Of a DNA stretch of 64,000 nt, positions 8,700 through 21,089 are shown piece by piece. The notes under the pieces were generated by a model. The model worked only from the letters and a program-made list of their open reading frames with translations. It did no database searches and had not been told where the DNA came from. Position 1 is the stretch's first letter. Every line of letters starts with the position of its first letter. This stretch comes from Mesostigma viride (taxonomy: Eukaryota > Streptophyta > Mesostigmatophyceae > Mesostigmatales > Mesostigmataceae), in NCBI GenBank assembly GCA_009746045.1, contig RPFO01000288.1, positions 63,552-127,551 on the forward strand, read 5' to 3'. The position numbers and the translations under genes are program-made.

Positions 8700-10930
8700 C
8701 ACCCGGCGATTGCACAAAGCATCTCGTTACTATGCTTTGCAAGGGTGCCGCCCTGGGATTTGGGGTCGCTTTCCGGTTTACAGTAACCTCGCCATCGCTC
8801 GCAGCATCTCCTCGGGCTTCATGATGCCATGCATGCATCATCGACGACGCAGTAAGAGCCCACTTTGATGCGACGTGCGATAGACGCCACAGTCCAGTGC
8901 ATGTCCTGGTTGTCTCCTTGACAATGTCCTTGACACTAATGCCATGGAGGCATCCGTCACCTGCATCTCCTCGACCCTGGACTGCTCCAGAGTGCATGTG
9001 GCGCATCGCCCTCCGACGGCAAGCATGCAGCCCGATGCTCCCATCTAGCTACATCACGCGCTTGCAATGGTTGATGTGCATGCATAGCGCGCAAGCGGTT
9101 GCAGTTACGGATGACGGCAAGCGCTCAGGACCTCGCGTCCGGCGTCTGACAACTTAGGTTCGGCTGATATCCAGCGTCGCAAGCAGACGCCAGTCTAAAG
9201 TGAATTATGCTCACCGGTGCGTCAATGCGAGCTGGTGCCGCTGCCTCCGAAATAGACCATACCAGGGCACCCCCCCGTGAGCCCCTTGAGCGCGTCGACT
9301 GTGTCCTCCGGCACACCTGGTGTGATGGCAGTTAAATTATTATCTACTACCTCAGATTCAAACGCAGGACCCGAGTCTGGCACACTTTTCCAACTAATGG
9401 GGGCTCTTGCTCATGGCAGCGTGCGCCAATTTGTCCAAGTGAATGTCTCAAGGATGCCAGCACAAGGGCAGCGGCGCACCGGCACGAGCACAAGGATGCC
9501 ACCATCACTAGAACGATGCGTCGGAGGCGTTGGCGCACCTGCGCAGATCGACCCATGCGCTCCTGGGACAAGCATTTCTGTGCCAGCGTCGAGATTCCGT
9601 CGTCCGTCATGCCCCCACGCCTCCACAGGTCCAGTTCACTAGCGCAGCCCCACGCAATGGTTTGCGAGCACGGTTATTATCCTGGCGTCCGACACGCCGA
9701 GAACCTGGTTATTCAGCGGCTTCCCTTTTTAAGGCCCCTGTTAGGACCCTAAAAGCAGGTTGGATTGTGAAGATGTTGGCCAGCGGCCGTTGTGGATGCC
9801 GGTAGAGCCTTGCTGACTTCTAGCATCTTGTCGCAGGTGCCAGCACTCCCTGGCGAGCGCCTTTATGCCATCCTCGCCGACGCTTAATAATTCACTTTCA
9901 TATAGATTGATCACCCACAACAAGGAAAGTATAGATTTTTCGGTCGGTGAACGCGAATTCAGGTTCACTCGCTGCAGGCGCGGGCAGTGCTCTGTGTCTT
10001 GCGAATACCCTCCGCCGGTGGATACCTAGCTGGGTCGTACATCCCACCATGATATATGCGTCGATGTCGCTTCATGTTGGCGAATGCCGTCGCCTTCGTG
10101 CCTTTGTCCCTGATGCTGGCGCACACATTTCCTTGGAAACTTGCTGCAGCCGGGGCAGTGCTCGGCGAGTACTCCCCCTGATGCTCGCCGTATCAACCAA
10201 AAGTCTCATACTTAACTGTTACACCCCGTTTGGCATCACGGATAGTAACGTAAAGAGACCTGTATTACACTCGCAAACGCCACCACCACCGCTCACGTCC
10301 AGGTGCCATTCCTGGATGCTCATCGCAAACGCCACCGCCACCGCACGTCCAGGTGCCATTCCTAGACGCCCATCGCGGACGCCACCGCCACCGCTCACGT
10401 CCAGGTTCCATTCCTTGACACCCATCGTGGACGCCACTGCAATGCCACTGCAACCGCTCACATCCAGATGAGTCAGGCACCGGCAGGACGCCGCCAGCAG
10501 GCCTTAACGGCTCTGATTCAATGGTAGACACCACCACACTTGGACAGGTTCAGGAGCTGCACCTGCGTGCAGTGTCCCAGCTTCCACACCTACTCGCGAG
10601 CCCCTTGCTACCCAATCGCCTCGCCATGCGGATCGCTAGGGAATCTGCGGCACCTCGCCATCAATTGTCAGAAGGGGTTTGCCTTGCAAAGCCGTAGGTT
10701 TCTTCCAGCTCTTGTTGGCGAGGCCGGCTCGAGACCAGAGGCGCAGGGCCTGCAGATTGGGGCATGTTGGGAGGAGCCAACCTAATGCGGGCTGCCGGAG
10801 TGCCGCGTCGGCCGGCTGTGTTCTCCCAATAGAGTAGCTTCGTTCGATTCGTCCACAGTCTGCGGTCAGGAAGGCACGGTAGAGTCTGCGAGGCAGTACA
10901 GGCTGCAAAAGGGGAAGAGTTTCAACGGTT
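8700..10930 (-). pseudogene. Decayed leucine-rich-repeat (F-box/LRR-like) gene remnants
   Basis: On the minus strand several disconnected frames carry pieces typical of cysteine-containing LRRs: CPNLQALRLWS (about 10740-10770), VGEDGIKALARECWHL (about 9830-9890), VTDDGISTLAQ (about 9580-9610) and VEEMQVTDASMAL (about 8945-8985). A good minus-strand acceptor (CTTTTGCAG) precedes the piece starting near 10908. The pieces are separated by frame changes and stops and no continuous model could be built. Either a pseudogene or a many-exon gene; the family call rests on these short motifs. Confidence 0.35.
10268..10470. repeat. Degenerate tandem repeat, about 52-bp unit, 3.5 copies
   Basis: Units run CGCCACCGCCACCGCTCACG then TCCAGGTNCCATTCCT plus a variable end. 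The first three copies are close; the last is diverged. Confidence 0.75.
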
Positions 10931-12151
10931 CGAGATCGGATCGAGTCCTGAAACAGAAGTTACCAGTTGAAGGGTGGCATCGTCGGCGGACGTTGGCTTC
11001 ATCGCGGACGGCAGCGAATAAACCGAAGGCCGGGCATTGCATCTTACCCTTAGTACCTCATCCTTTTTTGAAACCACGTTACACAACCCCCGGCGGCTCT
11101 GAGATGAAGTACGGGTTGGTCATTAGTTTCTAATTACAAAGACCGTGCTCACTGAGGCCAGCTGCTGAAGCATGCCCATGCCGGCTGCCAGGTAAGTCCG
11201 CGCAGACAAACGACATTCCGCACTCAGTGTGGTGGGAAGAACCATGAAAGGTACCAGCTCCGGCATGCGCCCACCTCTTTGATGACGGAGTCACAGGCAG
11301 GATCATGCTGGGACATCCGTTGATTTCCTGCCAAGGGAGGCTAAGTACACATATCGTGATGGATGGTCTGATGGAAAGGGGAAACCGGCATGCGCATGCG
11401 CATGACTGTCTTGCTTCGCTTGGGATTGCCTACTCGATCGAAGGGCAAGAAGACGAGTGTATTTGAGAACGCGAGCCTCATGCTCTGAGTAAATGGTATT
11501 ATCTTCAAGAAAGCAATACCTACTATAATTACGAACTTAGGCCTAGGGCCGCGAAAGCAAAGTTACCCAACAACCAACCAAAATATAAAGCGGGCGTAGT
11601 AGGGCTCAAGGCCTTGTGTCATTGTATCACTATTTGTATGTATGTGCCATGTGGCAGCCCCGACAACTGTGGCAGGACTGCAGCAGATTTCTTTCCGCCC
11701 ATACCGTTGGAACGTTGGGCCTTGGAAGTTGGCAGTTGGAACGTTGGAACCGGCATTCCTCAATTTCCTACTCCTGACTGCCGTACCTACTACGTACGGC
11801 GTCAGACGGCGTACCGGAATGAGAGGTTCACCCCAATCCGGTCAAGAGGGCCTCGAAACTCGGGCATCCTGATACAATCATGGATGCCCCGGGCCCCCGA
11901 GCCCGCTGCATGATTGCATGTGGTGGCGTAGAGCCGTAGACGTGGCCGACATGACTGAGGCTTCTAATATTAATCCCCCAGCCTGCCCAGGCCGCTCCCT
12001 GCAAAGACCGCAAAGGTTGGGATAACGTACCGCACCTACAATGTAATTGGGTTACGAATACAGTTCAGTAGCCTCACAGACGAAAGTCACAGTAGCAAGA
12101 CTGCAGGAAAGCAGCGGAGGCAGGGCGAAGGTCGTACTTTCGCAACGGGGA
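10931..12151. other. Intergenic region upstream of the host gene
   Basis: No convincing coding sequence on either strand. The part just before 12152 should hold the promoter of the spliced gene, but no clear TATA box could be fixed. Confidence 0.4.
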
Positions 12152-13281
12152 ATGCTGGACAGGTGGCGGGTTGTCGCTCTAGTCGTTATGTGTATGCAAG
12201 TAAGCAATGGCGGGCTTCAATTAATCGCCGGTCAAACCTGCCCCGACCAAACGACGTGCCAACAATGGGAGCAGGAACTCTTCGATGCCATCCTCGCGTT
12301 GATATCCGACGACGCCTTCTTTGCCTGTGGAACAGCCTTTGACCAATTCACCCGCTGCCCCAAGGATACGGGAACGCTGGCCAATAAATGCGCCTGCTAC
12401 ACAGAACAGCTGTCTATTTTCAACTCATTAACGCTTGCGGGTGGCACGAAAGGAACTTACGACGACCAACTGGCGAGACTTTCGGGTTGCCCCGCGTCTT
12501 ATCTGGCGGGCTGCTCACCGGATTCTTCTCAATACATTCAAGGCTACGCGCAGTGCAATTTGACGGCCGCATGGGATTCAATTGTGCAGCGCATTACTGC
12601 CAACCCTCTTACAAACTGCACCTGCGGTAACCGATGCCGGCCCCCGCCCCCGCCTTCGCTCGCAGCGCCCCCGCCCCCGCCAGTCTGCCCGAACCAGACT
12701 ACCTGCCAGGCATGGGAGACCAAGCTTGCCGATGATGTCCTCGGGGCGATTTCGGATGACGGCTTTGAGGCTTGTGGACTGGCTTTTTACCAAAGTACCC
12801 GCTGCCCCAAGGACACCGGATCGCTGGCCAACAAATGCGCCTGCTACCGAGAGCAGATTATCATGTTCAACACGCTTTCGGATAATGGCAAAGGAACGTA
12901 TGACGACCAGCTGGTTCAACTGTCGGGTTGCAACACTACCTTCCTGGCGGGCTGTTCCCTGGATTCTCCGCAATACCTCTTGGGCTACGCGCAGTGCAAC
13001 TTGACGGCCGAATGGGACGTCGTTGTGCAGCGCATCACTCCCGTCTCGTTGCCAACTTGCTCATGCTCTGGCAAGTGCGTTTCCTCGGCGCCATCGGCAA
13101 TGTCTCCTCCACCATCGCCCCCACCGCCTCCTTCGCCCCCCCCCCCCCCCCCCCCCCCCACCACCACCACGGCCACCGCCACCACCATCACCACCACCAC
13201 CATCGCCACCACCTCCGCCACCACGGCCACCACCACCACCATCACCACCACCACCACCACCACGGCCACCCCCTCCTGCAG
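12152..13281 (+). CDS. Host secreted Cys-rich/Pro-rich protein, exon 1 of 5
   Basis: Start chosen at the ATG at 12152 because the next residues form a signal peptide (MLDRWRVVALVVMCMQ...). Two tandem cysteine-rich repeats follow, at about residues 30-162 and 178-310, sharing CP-QTTCQ-WE, TRCPKDTG, LANKCACY, GTYDDQL and GYAQCNLTA. They are separated by a short proline linker and followed by a polyproline/serine stalk, as in algal hydroxyproline-rich wall proteins. The frame must change inside the 24-C run (13136-13159) for the stalk to read as PPPPSPPPP rather than threonine repeats; the shifted frame then joins exon 2 in phase 1 at a CAG/GTACGC donor. I infer a length error in the C run. Exons 1-5 total about 1024 residues. 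Confidence 0.7.
13136..13280. repeat. Poly-C run and CCA/CAC microsatellite encoding the proline-rich stalk
   Basis: A run of 24 C followed by about 120 bp of CCA/CAC repeats. In one frame it encodes a P-rich stalk, in another only threonines. Length calls in the C run are likely unreliable. Confidence 0.85.
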
Positions 13282-14342
13282 GTACGCATGGCACCCTGTC
13301 TTGCATTCTTACTCTGCTGGCATTTCTGCATTGTTGCCTCAGTCATACCATAGCTGCCTCTGTACAGCGATTCTGCCGCATGCTGAAGTCGTCTTCTCTG
13401 CTGAAACACAGTTGACTCTTTGGGGGGGGGAGGGGCTCTTATTACAGCTGATTTGATGCATGCTTCGTTTGTTGGAATGTGGCGCCTGGCAGATTAACAT
13501 GCGTGTGCGGGCCGGGCACAGCAAGGTTGTGCCTGCCAATCAATTTTATCACGCGAATGTGTTTTGCGAAATTGTTTTGATTTGGGGGGCGAGAACCCTG
13601 GATACTAGGATACGAGACTACTATCATGCAGTGATTGAGCATTCATATGCAACTTAGTTAGGTTCTTAGTTAGAGACGGCAACATTGGACTCTAGTTCAT
13701 CGGCTGGCGTGTGCATGCACCAGGCCTGTCACTCTCCCAGTGGAGGTGCGTGGATGGATAAATAAATGGATGGCCTAGACGTGCGCCTCACATGGCTGAT
13801 GGACTGCCGAGCAATTTGCCTGTGTGGGCGGGGGACCTCTTCACGGCACTATGTGCCATGGCGAAGGGATGAGGATTGCACAGGTAGGCAGTCCTATTTA
13901 ATATATTTCCAGTGCGTTATGTCAGTCCTTGGCCTTCATAGGCTGGGCTAGACGGGCTAATGGAAAAGGCAAAACTTCTATCTCATCACCCAGAAATTTT
14001 CCTTTTTGAAGGTATGGTGCATCCTCTCTTGTGCTCGCGAAAGGAGTCTGAAAATAATAATAATAACAACAATAATAATAACAACAACAATACTAATACT
14101 AATAATAGGTTCAGACAATGTATGTTCAAGATTTAGACTATGTTTATACTATCTAAACTATTTAATGCTATCCAAACTAGCACAAAATGTATGTGAGATG
14201 GAAAAAAAAGGTTCCTCCATCTTCTCTAGCTCACGAGCCGCCTGACCTGGTTCACAAATTGCACTCCCGGCTCTCTAACCTTGTTTGCTCGAGGCCTTTA
14301 TCCTCACCACTGCCAACCCTCTCCCATGGCCACCACCACCAG
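13282..14342 (+). other. Intron 1 of the host gene
   Basis: Bounded by GTACGC at 13282 and an acceptor CCACCACCAG ending at 14342. Phase 1 on both sides. Contains AAT/AAC-rich microsatellite sequence at about 14052-14108 and no gene. Confidence 0.6.
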
Positions 14343-14717
14343 TGCCGCCATCCTGCGCCAATGCGGACTTGAGCCTCTGGGAGGACCTCCTGATGCTGGG
14401 TTCAGAGGATCCCTCCTGCCAGTATCCCTACTTCCTGACAGATGATGAGACCGGGTGCCCCAGTAGCTCCTGCGGGGTGGGCCCCCTGGACACCCCCTGC
14501 TGCCCTTGCCTGGAAAAACTGCTGTCCGTGTTCCTGAATTCGAAGGATGATGTCTCTGGCAGACGTCACTTGCAGCAGCTGGTGGAATGCCGGCAGTTGA
14601 GCGTGGGGGGCTGCCCTCTGGAGGAGTATGTGCTGGCAATGGCACGATGCGACGGCAGCAACGCCACAAGTTCGCCGAACCTGACGAGTTTGCTGGCGGA
14701 AATGCGAGGGATTCTTG
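14343..14717 (+). CDS. Host secreted protein, exon 2 of 5
   Basis: Reads PPSCANADLSLWEDLLMLG and continues with a cysteine-rich segment (CGVGPLDTPCCPCLEKLL) related in spacing to the exon-1 repeats: a tryptophan near the start, paired cysteines, and a CPLEEY motif followed by ARCDGSN. Ends at a G/GTACGT donor in phase 1. The acceptor and donor phases agree with exons 1 and 3. Confidence 0.68.
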
Positions 14718-16149
14718 GTACGTCATTCTATGCGCGACTTTCTATCGTGGGCTTTCGCTGGTGATTACGACTTTGTGGAGGTTGATGAATTTCCCCCATA
14801 TGTCAAACGAGAATTCGTGGAAGGCGCGACTGTCTCATGTGGGCTTGCCCTGCCCGTTTGTGGGCACATATTGTTAGAACCCAAAAGATTAGGCGGCAGG
14901 TTACTGCGTGACGAGTATAGATAAGGTGGCAGGTTACTGCGTGACGAGTATAGATAAGGTGGCAGGTTACTGCGTGACGAGTATAGATAAGGTGGCAGGT
15001 TACTGCGTGACAAGTGTAGATAAGGTGGCAGGTTACTGCGTGACGAGTATAGATAAGGTGGCAGGTTACTGCGTGACGAGTATAGATAAGGTGGCAGGTT
15101 ACTGAGTGACGAGTATAGATAAGGTGGCAGGTTACTGCGTGACGAGTATAGATAAGGTGGCAGGTTACTGCGTGACGAGTATAGATAAGGCGGCAGGTTA
15201 CTGAGTGACGAGTATAGATAAGGTGGCAGGTTACTGCGTGACAAGTGTAGATAAGGTGGCAGGTTACTGCGTGACGAGTATAGATAAGGTGGCAGGTTAC
15301 TGCGTGACAAGTATAGGTAAGGTGGCAGGTTACTGAGTGACAACTGTTAAGGGCATTGCAGTGGTTCGCCGTAACGCCATCATGGCATGCTCCCTGTGCA
15401 TAACCCTCGCAAGTCCTTAATGCTTGATTACTGCATGCTCAGTCCTCGTGTCCCTGTCATATGTGTTTATTCTTTTCGCTTATTCTTCCATGCGGCAATT
15501 GCTGCTGTCGCGGCCGAATGAGCTCCCGAGTCTCTCCCCCCCGTGATACTACCTACTGTGTATCAAAGCCCGGCAGTGCATCGGGGGATCATCCCACCAC
15601 CACCTCATGGAACAGCACCAACCACAGCACATTCTTCTCTGCTTGCCATCAACCCCTTGAACTTCTTCCATCAACCCCTCCAACTGTTCATTTATCTTAA
15701 GTCTGCTTCCCCCGTAAGTCTGTCCGGCGATCACCTCAAATTAAGTGTTAGTGCTATGATCAGTAGGGCAGTCTCTATTAACCACGCCCTGTCTGTGGAA
15801 ATGTGTGCCTCAGACGCTCTTCGCTTAGAGATTTTGTGCTATGATCAGAAGGGATGTGTCGGCTATACTTCCCACAATCTCCTCCTACGGTCATCCTCGC
15901 AGTTGTACAATGCCCGCACCTTTCCTAGAACCAGCGAGCCTTGACTGTTGGAGTTGACACCCATCCTTCCATTTGAATGCCCTTAGCTTCCACTTAGCAA
16001 TCATTGCATATGGATGGGGCGCCATGTATTAGATTGTTTGGGCTGTTGGGGTTGACAACCTCTTTGAGTTGATAGCCTATTTAACTTCCTCTGCGAATGT
16101 CCCGCACTTTCTTCCTCCTAATAATATGCACCGGCCGCCCCTCTCCCAG
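14718..16149 (+). other. Intron 2 of the host gene
   Basis: Starts GTACGT at 14718 and ends CTCTCCCAG at 16149. The left third is a 33-bp minisatellite; the rest holds no recognisable gene. Confidence 0.6.
14880..15345. repeat. 33-bp minisatellite, about 14 copies, inside intron 2
   Basis: Unit AGGTTACTGCGTGACGAGTA followed by TAGATAAGGTGGC. Copies differ at a few sites (ACAAGTGTAG, ACTGAGTG variants). There are no unique spacers between units. Confidence 0.95.
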
Positions 16150-17132
16150 CGGGTGGTTTCCTGGACACCCCCACGCTGCGCTTTTCCGAACGAGGCTTTG
16201 GCGGCGTTCCCCCTTCCCCCGCCACCGCCATAGGGCCCAACAACGTCATCACCATCGTCCGCAGTCTGTTCGGGAAATCATTATACCGCGTCTACACCAA
16301 GCAGCCCTGGCTGCAGGTCAAGCAGTCCTTCTTGACCCAGTTCCATCGCTCCAACACCATCTGCCGGACGGGCCCCTTCCAGGGTGCCCCCCATGCCACC
16401 TATGACCACCTGGCCGACCGCTGGCTGATCATGGAATATGCACGCAACGTCACGGGGGGCATTGGCGGCAGTAGTACGCCCAGCCACTACCTGTGCCTGG
16501 TTGTCTCCCTCACGGGCATACCCTACGGGCTGCTCTACCGGGGGGTCGCGGTCGCGCTCCCTGGGGGGGACCCTGGGGACTCCCTGGCGTTTGCGTCGCT
16601 GCCGGACGCGTTTTATTTCGGGACAGGCGAGGATCCGCCCGCCGTGTACGCGCTGGACCGCGTGCGGATGCTAGCAGGTGGGTCCCCGCGCCCCCTGGTG
16701 CGGGTGCTAGTGCCGGCCCACGCGGTTGCGGTGCTGAGGGGGCTGATGCCGGCCAACCTGGCGGGGCGACCCAGGGTGGGCAGCGCGTGCGGGTACTTCC
16801 TTCGGCCAATCGATGATGAGCTGGCGGTCCCCTCTGGCGCGTCCGTGGATCCCGGCAGTGATTTCGTGGAGGTGTGGCGCCTCTGCCCCTCGTTTGACAG
16901 CCCGGCGGCAGCGAATTTCAGCCGAGAGGCCCTGGTGAGCGTGTCCGAGTTTTCCACTGGCGTGTGCGGGGATGTGGCCCTGCAGGACACGCCCTGCGTC
17001 GCACAGCCAGGGTCGACGGTGGCCTTGGCGCCGTACCATCGGGCGCTGACGGGCAAGGCATCGTTTCGGAGCTTTGCGGACGGCCACGATTCACTGCTGG
17101 CGACATTCACCGTCAACGCGGGCAACAACACG
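16150..17132 (+). CDS. Host secreted protein, exon 3 of 5
   Basis: Joined to exon 2 in phase 1, it reads AGGFLDTPTLRFSERGFGG, then IGPNNVITIVRSLFGK, HATYDHLADRWLIMEYARN and YLCLVVSLTG. This pattern (conserved GPN, YDxxxDRWxxME, long beta-rich segments) resembles large secreted beta-propeller-like proteins known from bacteria and algae; I name no precise family. Near the end a segment with CGDVALQDTPCVAQPG precedes the GTGAGG donor at 17133, in phase 0. Confidence 0.7.
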
Positions 17133-17301
17133 GTGAGGGATGGGGGCCATCATTGAATGACGACTGTGGAGATGCCCGATGGAGGTGGTCTTGCTGTGCT
17201 TGAACTCTGTTGTGAGAAAAGAGGTCTGGGTTATCTTGGCGTATGTGCCCACGTTGCGGCAACATCACTATCTAGGTGGTGTTTCTATCTGACATTTCAT
17301 T

Positions 17302-18594
17302 TGTCGCGTTTGCGTGCCATATCATCCTGGACTGGTCATTACCGCTACTTGGAATGCATCCACTATCAGCAGTAATCATGTGTGAGATATGCCACCTACG
17401 GAAGATGATATGTGGGCTCTGCCCCACTGGCAGCCACCCGTTGCAAGAGCAGTTCCTACCGACCTTTATGACATAACGCTTAACAAGATTTGGTTATTCA
17501 CAAATAAAATTGAGAATACATTTTAGCCAAAACCAATGTTCATCAACAAGAAAGACTGGCTTATTCCAGCCCCTGGCCTGCCTAGCTTCGAGCAAACAAG
17601 TCCGGCATGTCCAATACCGTGAACATCCGCTACCCGCTCTCCTTTATACGGAAGTTGGCCTTGTCCGGATGTATGCCAACACCCAGCCAACCGCTCTCAC
17701 CCTAAGCTACCGACAGTGCCCAGGCGAATCTACCATACTGGTAGTCCCTGCGACGACTGTCCTCGAGACAAATCCAAAAAGGCTTAACTTGTATGCCTAT
17801 CTCGCCTCGACCCATGAAAACAATCTCGCAACCATCACGGAGGTTGCGGCCGGATTGTTCTACTAGTTAATCACATGAAGACAACTGCGTCGTTGTGAAG
17901 TGAAAACTGAACGAACAACGACCACAATGGCCGACTGTTCATCCTTTTAACCTGCGCAAGCTAACCTTTCCAACGTGACATCAGCCAGTGACGACCAAAA
18001 TACGCTGAACAAGGTGCCGCAAATCTAGCATGCGCTTTTTAACGTTAGATCAGGTGCTTGCCTGACACAAACCAAATCTCATGAACAAATCTGTCCAAGC
18101 ACAAGCTAAACAACTTGTAGATATTTTGCAACACTAAAAAGCGCTGCCGCAATCAGAAATTAACCAGGCTAAATTGCCGGCCATCTCAGGCACCGCTGCT
18201 CAAAGCGTGCTGACCGTTCGCGACGTTTCACGTGTAGCCCTGGTCGTTCTCCACAAAGTCTGGTGTCCCTCGTTGTAGTCCTGGCAGAGCACGTGATCAC
18301 TGGCCCGGCAGCCAGCCCAACATGCCTGGCCTGCCTTAGTGGCGCGCGCCAGCGCCTGGACTGCCCTGGTGACGACCGGTAGCCCAAATCCCCCCTTAGC
18401 CCACTGCCGCAAATGCGAACGCACTCGCACTTGGACGAATTCAGAAGATCCGCCGACGATTCAGTGGACGCGTGATTACAACTGAGATCCGCGGCGTCAG
18501 TACCGGGCCGCGGTATAGCAACCCGCACAAGGCTGCGGACGTCAGAATTACGCTAAAATCTGAATTGCGGACGTGATAGATCACGGACGCGACA
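17302..18594 (+). mobile_element. Non-autonomous TIR element, copy 1 (1293 bp)
   Basis: Begins TGTCGCGT and ends ACGCGACA, giving 8-bp terminal inverted repeats. It is followed after two bases (GC) by a second copy. The sequence CATT precedes copy 1 (17298-17301) and follows copy 2 (20247-20250), as a possible target duplication of the pair. The 118-residue frame at 17510 and the minus-strand 119-residue frame at 18169 recur unchanged in copy 2 and are not recognisable as transposase. Confidence 0.65.
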
Positions 18595-18596
18595 GC

Positions 18597-20246
18597 TGTC
18601 GCGTTTGCGTGCCATATCATCCTGGACTGGTCATTACCGCTACTTGGAATGCATCCACTATCAGCAGTAATCATGTGTGAGATATGCCACCTCCCCCCCC
18701 ACTATTTAGCTCACAACAACGTGAGAGCAAAAAGTGAAAGAAAGGCAGCTCACACAAAAGAAGGAAGCCCAAAGAGGGCGTCATTCCAGGCAGCAGCAAA
18801 AAAAAGAAAAAAAAATCCAGCTGCTCAAAGATGCTTTTCCAGGATCAGCAACAACCTTAACATGCATGCTTTTAAAGGCTTAGCAATAACCCCTGACATG
18901 CATGCTTTTAAAGGCTTAGCAATAACCCCTTCAATGGCTTTTTACAGGGAAAAGCCTAACCTCTTCAGATGCTTTTGAAGGCTAAGCAATAACCTCTTTC
19001 CACCACTAGGCCGGTAGGCCTGACTCCTAACAAGGTTGTTCGTTCAGTTACGGAAGATGATATGTGGGCTCTGCCCCACTGGCAGCCACCCGTTGCAAGA
19101 GCAGTTCCTACCGACCTTTATGACATAACGCTTAACAAGATTTGGTTATTCACAAATAAAATTGAGAATACATTTTAGCCAAAACCAATGTTCATCAACA
19201 AGAAAGACTGGCTTATTCCAGCCCCTGGCCTGCCTAGCTTCGAGCAAACAAGTCCGGCATGTCCAATACCGTGAACATCCGCTACCCGCTCTCCTTTATA
19301 CGGAAGTTGGCCTTGTCCGGATGTATGCCAACACCCAGCCAACCGCTCTCACCCTAAGCTACCGACAGTGCCCAGGCGAATCTACCATACTGGTAGTCCC
19401 TGCGACGACTGTCCTCGAGACAAATCCAAAAAGGCTTAACTTGTATGCCTATCTCGCCTCGACCCATGAAAACAATCTCGCAACCATCACGGAGGTTGCG
19501 GCCGGATTGTTCTACTAGTTAATCACATGAAGACAACTGCGTCGTTGTGAAGTGAAAACTGAACGAACAACGACCACAATGGCCGACTGTTCATCCTTTT
19601 AACCTGCGCAAGCTAACCTTTCCAACGTGACATCAGCCAGTGACGACCAAAATACGCTGAACAAGGTGCCGCAAATCTAGCATGCGCTTTTTAACGTTAG
19701 ATCAGGTGCTTGCCTGACACAAACCAAATCTCATGAACAAATCTGTCCAAGCACAAGCTAAACAACTTGTAGATATTTTGCAACACTAAAAAGCGCTGCC
19801 GCAATCAGAAATTAACCAGGCTAAATTGCCGGCCATCTCAGGCACCGCTGCTCAAAGCGTGCTGACCGTTCGCGACGTTTCACGTGTAGCCCTGGTCGTT
19901 CTCCACAAAGTCTGGTGTCCCTCGTTGTAGTCCTGGCAGAGCACGTGATCACTGGCCCGGCAGCCAGCCCAACATGCCTGGCCTGCCTTAGTGGCGCGCG
20001 CCAGCGCCTGGACTGCCCTGGTGACGACCGGTAGCCCAAATCCCCCCTTAGCCCACTGCCGCAAATGCGAACGCACTCGCACTTGGACGAATTCAGAAGA
20101 TCCGCCGACGATTCAGTGGACGCGTGATTACAACTGAGATCCGCGGCGTCAGTACCGGGCCGCGGTATAGCAACCCGCACAAGGCTGCGGACGTCAGAAT
20201 TACGCTAAAATCTGAATTGCGGACGTGATAGATCACGGACGCGACA
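18597..20246 (+). mobile_element. Non-autonomous TIR element, copy 2 (1650 bp)
   Basis: Starts TGTCGCG and ends ACGCGACA like copy 1. Its first 95 bp match 17302-17398 and its last 1.2 kb matches 17398-18594 essentially without change (offset 1652). It carries an extra 358 bp at 18692-19049, absent from copy 1. Almost complete identity implies a very recent duplication or an assembly effect. Confidence 0.65.
18692..19049. repeat. 358-bp segment unique to copy 2, with short tandem repeats
   Basis: Starts with a C run and contains about three copies of a 43-bp unit built on ATGCTTTTAAAGGCTTAGCA (about 18858-18995). Either an insertion in copy 2 or a deletion in copy 1. Confidence 0.6.
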
Positions 20247-20519
20247 CATTTCTATTCGAGATTTCTATACGACATTTCTATTTCCTATCTGGCGACATTT
20301 AAATCTAGGGTGGCATCTTTTGACTCGATCTTATCTAGCGGTCTATTTTTCAACGCGCGGAACAGGCACAGGCAGTGGCATGTCGACGTACCCCTCTGGC
20401 TGGAACTGTGGCATATATGTATATATCTATTGAGAACGATAGTGGTTCATATATGAGTATACAGTTACTATTCTACTATTTCTTATTACTGTATATGTTA
20501 TATGCGGTGGTATCTAAAA

Positions 20520-20875
20520 AGGCCTCGTGCTGGACCGCAGGATACCCTCGAGGGGATGCTTCGTCTGCTGCAAGACATCTCGATCAATGTCTTAGGGGCC
20601 ACTCTTCCCGTGGCAAGAACTGCAAGCAGCAGAGAAGCAGAAGAAACCTCTCTGTTTATTTAAACCTTATGACATTCGTAGGGATGGCGATGAACCCCTG
20701 GCAGGCCTACACTGCCACGCAGGGTTAATAGTAAACAGAGAGGCTTTTTCAGTTTCTCTGCTGTTTGCGCTTCTTGCCACGGGAAGAGGCGCCCCCAAGA
20801 CATTGATCGAGATGTCTTGCAGCGTACAAAGCATCCCCTTGGGGGTATCTTGCGGTCCAACACGAGGCTTGTTCT
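20520..20875. repeat. Foldback pair of diverged copia gag/pol-junction fragments
   Basis: A plus-strand arm (about 20522-20665) and a minus-strand arm (about 20725-20870) are imperfect inverted copies: CAAGACATCTCGATCAATGT appears forward, and its near-complement in the second arm. Both resemble the gag end and pol start of the element at 790-7244 (basic KQQ tail, then CTCTCTGTTTAT). Confidence 0.6.
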
Positions 20876-21089
20876 TGCACACCGACTCATAGTGGCCAGT
20901 GGCATCTTCGGAACGTGCACTTTCAGAGATGGCCGTCCTTAGTCATATGGTGAGTCCTGTCACACACACTAGAATAAGATGGGTGATCACAATGTTGAGC
21001 GGCTCCGTGATTTCTTGGGCCAGACCTTGCTCCTGAAGAATGGCCAACGTCCTCGGAACCTCTCCAGGGACCAGATGCTGACCCACTAA

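Noticed and set aside
14880..15345. CRISPR-like array
   Set aside because: The 33-bp units are directly abutting with no unique spacers, and lie in a eukaryotic intron. It is a minisatellite.
17510..19518. Identical 118- and 119-codon ORFs in the TIR elements
   Set aside because: They recur only because the element is duplicated; no domain is visible and the composition is not protein-like.
17398..20246. LTR retrotransposon with 1.2-kb LTRs
   Set aside because: No PBS, polypurine tract or coding interior. Terminal TGTCGCG/CGCGACA inverted repeats explain both copies better as a TIR pair.
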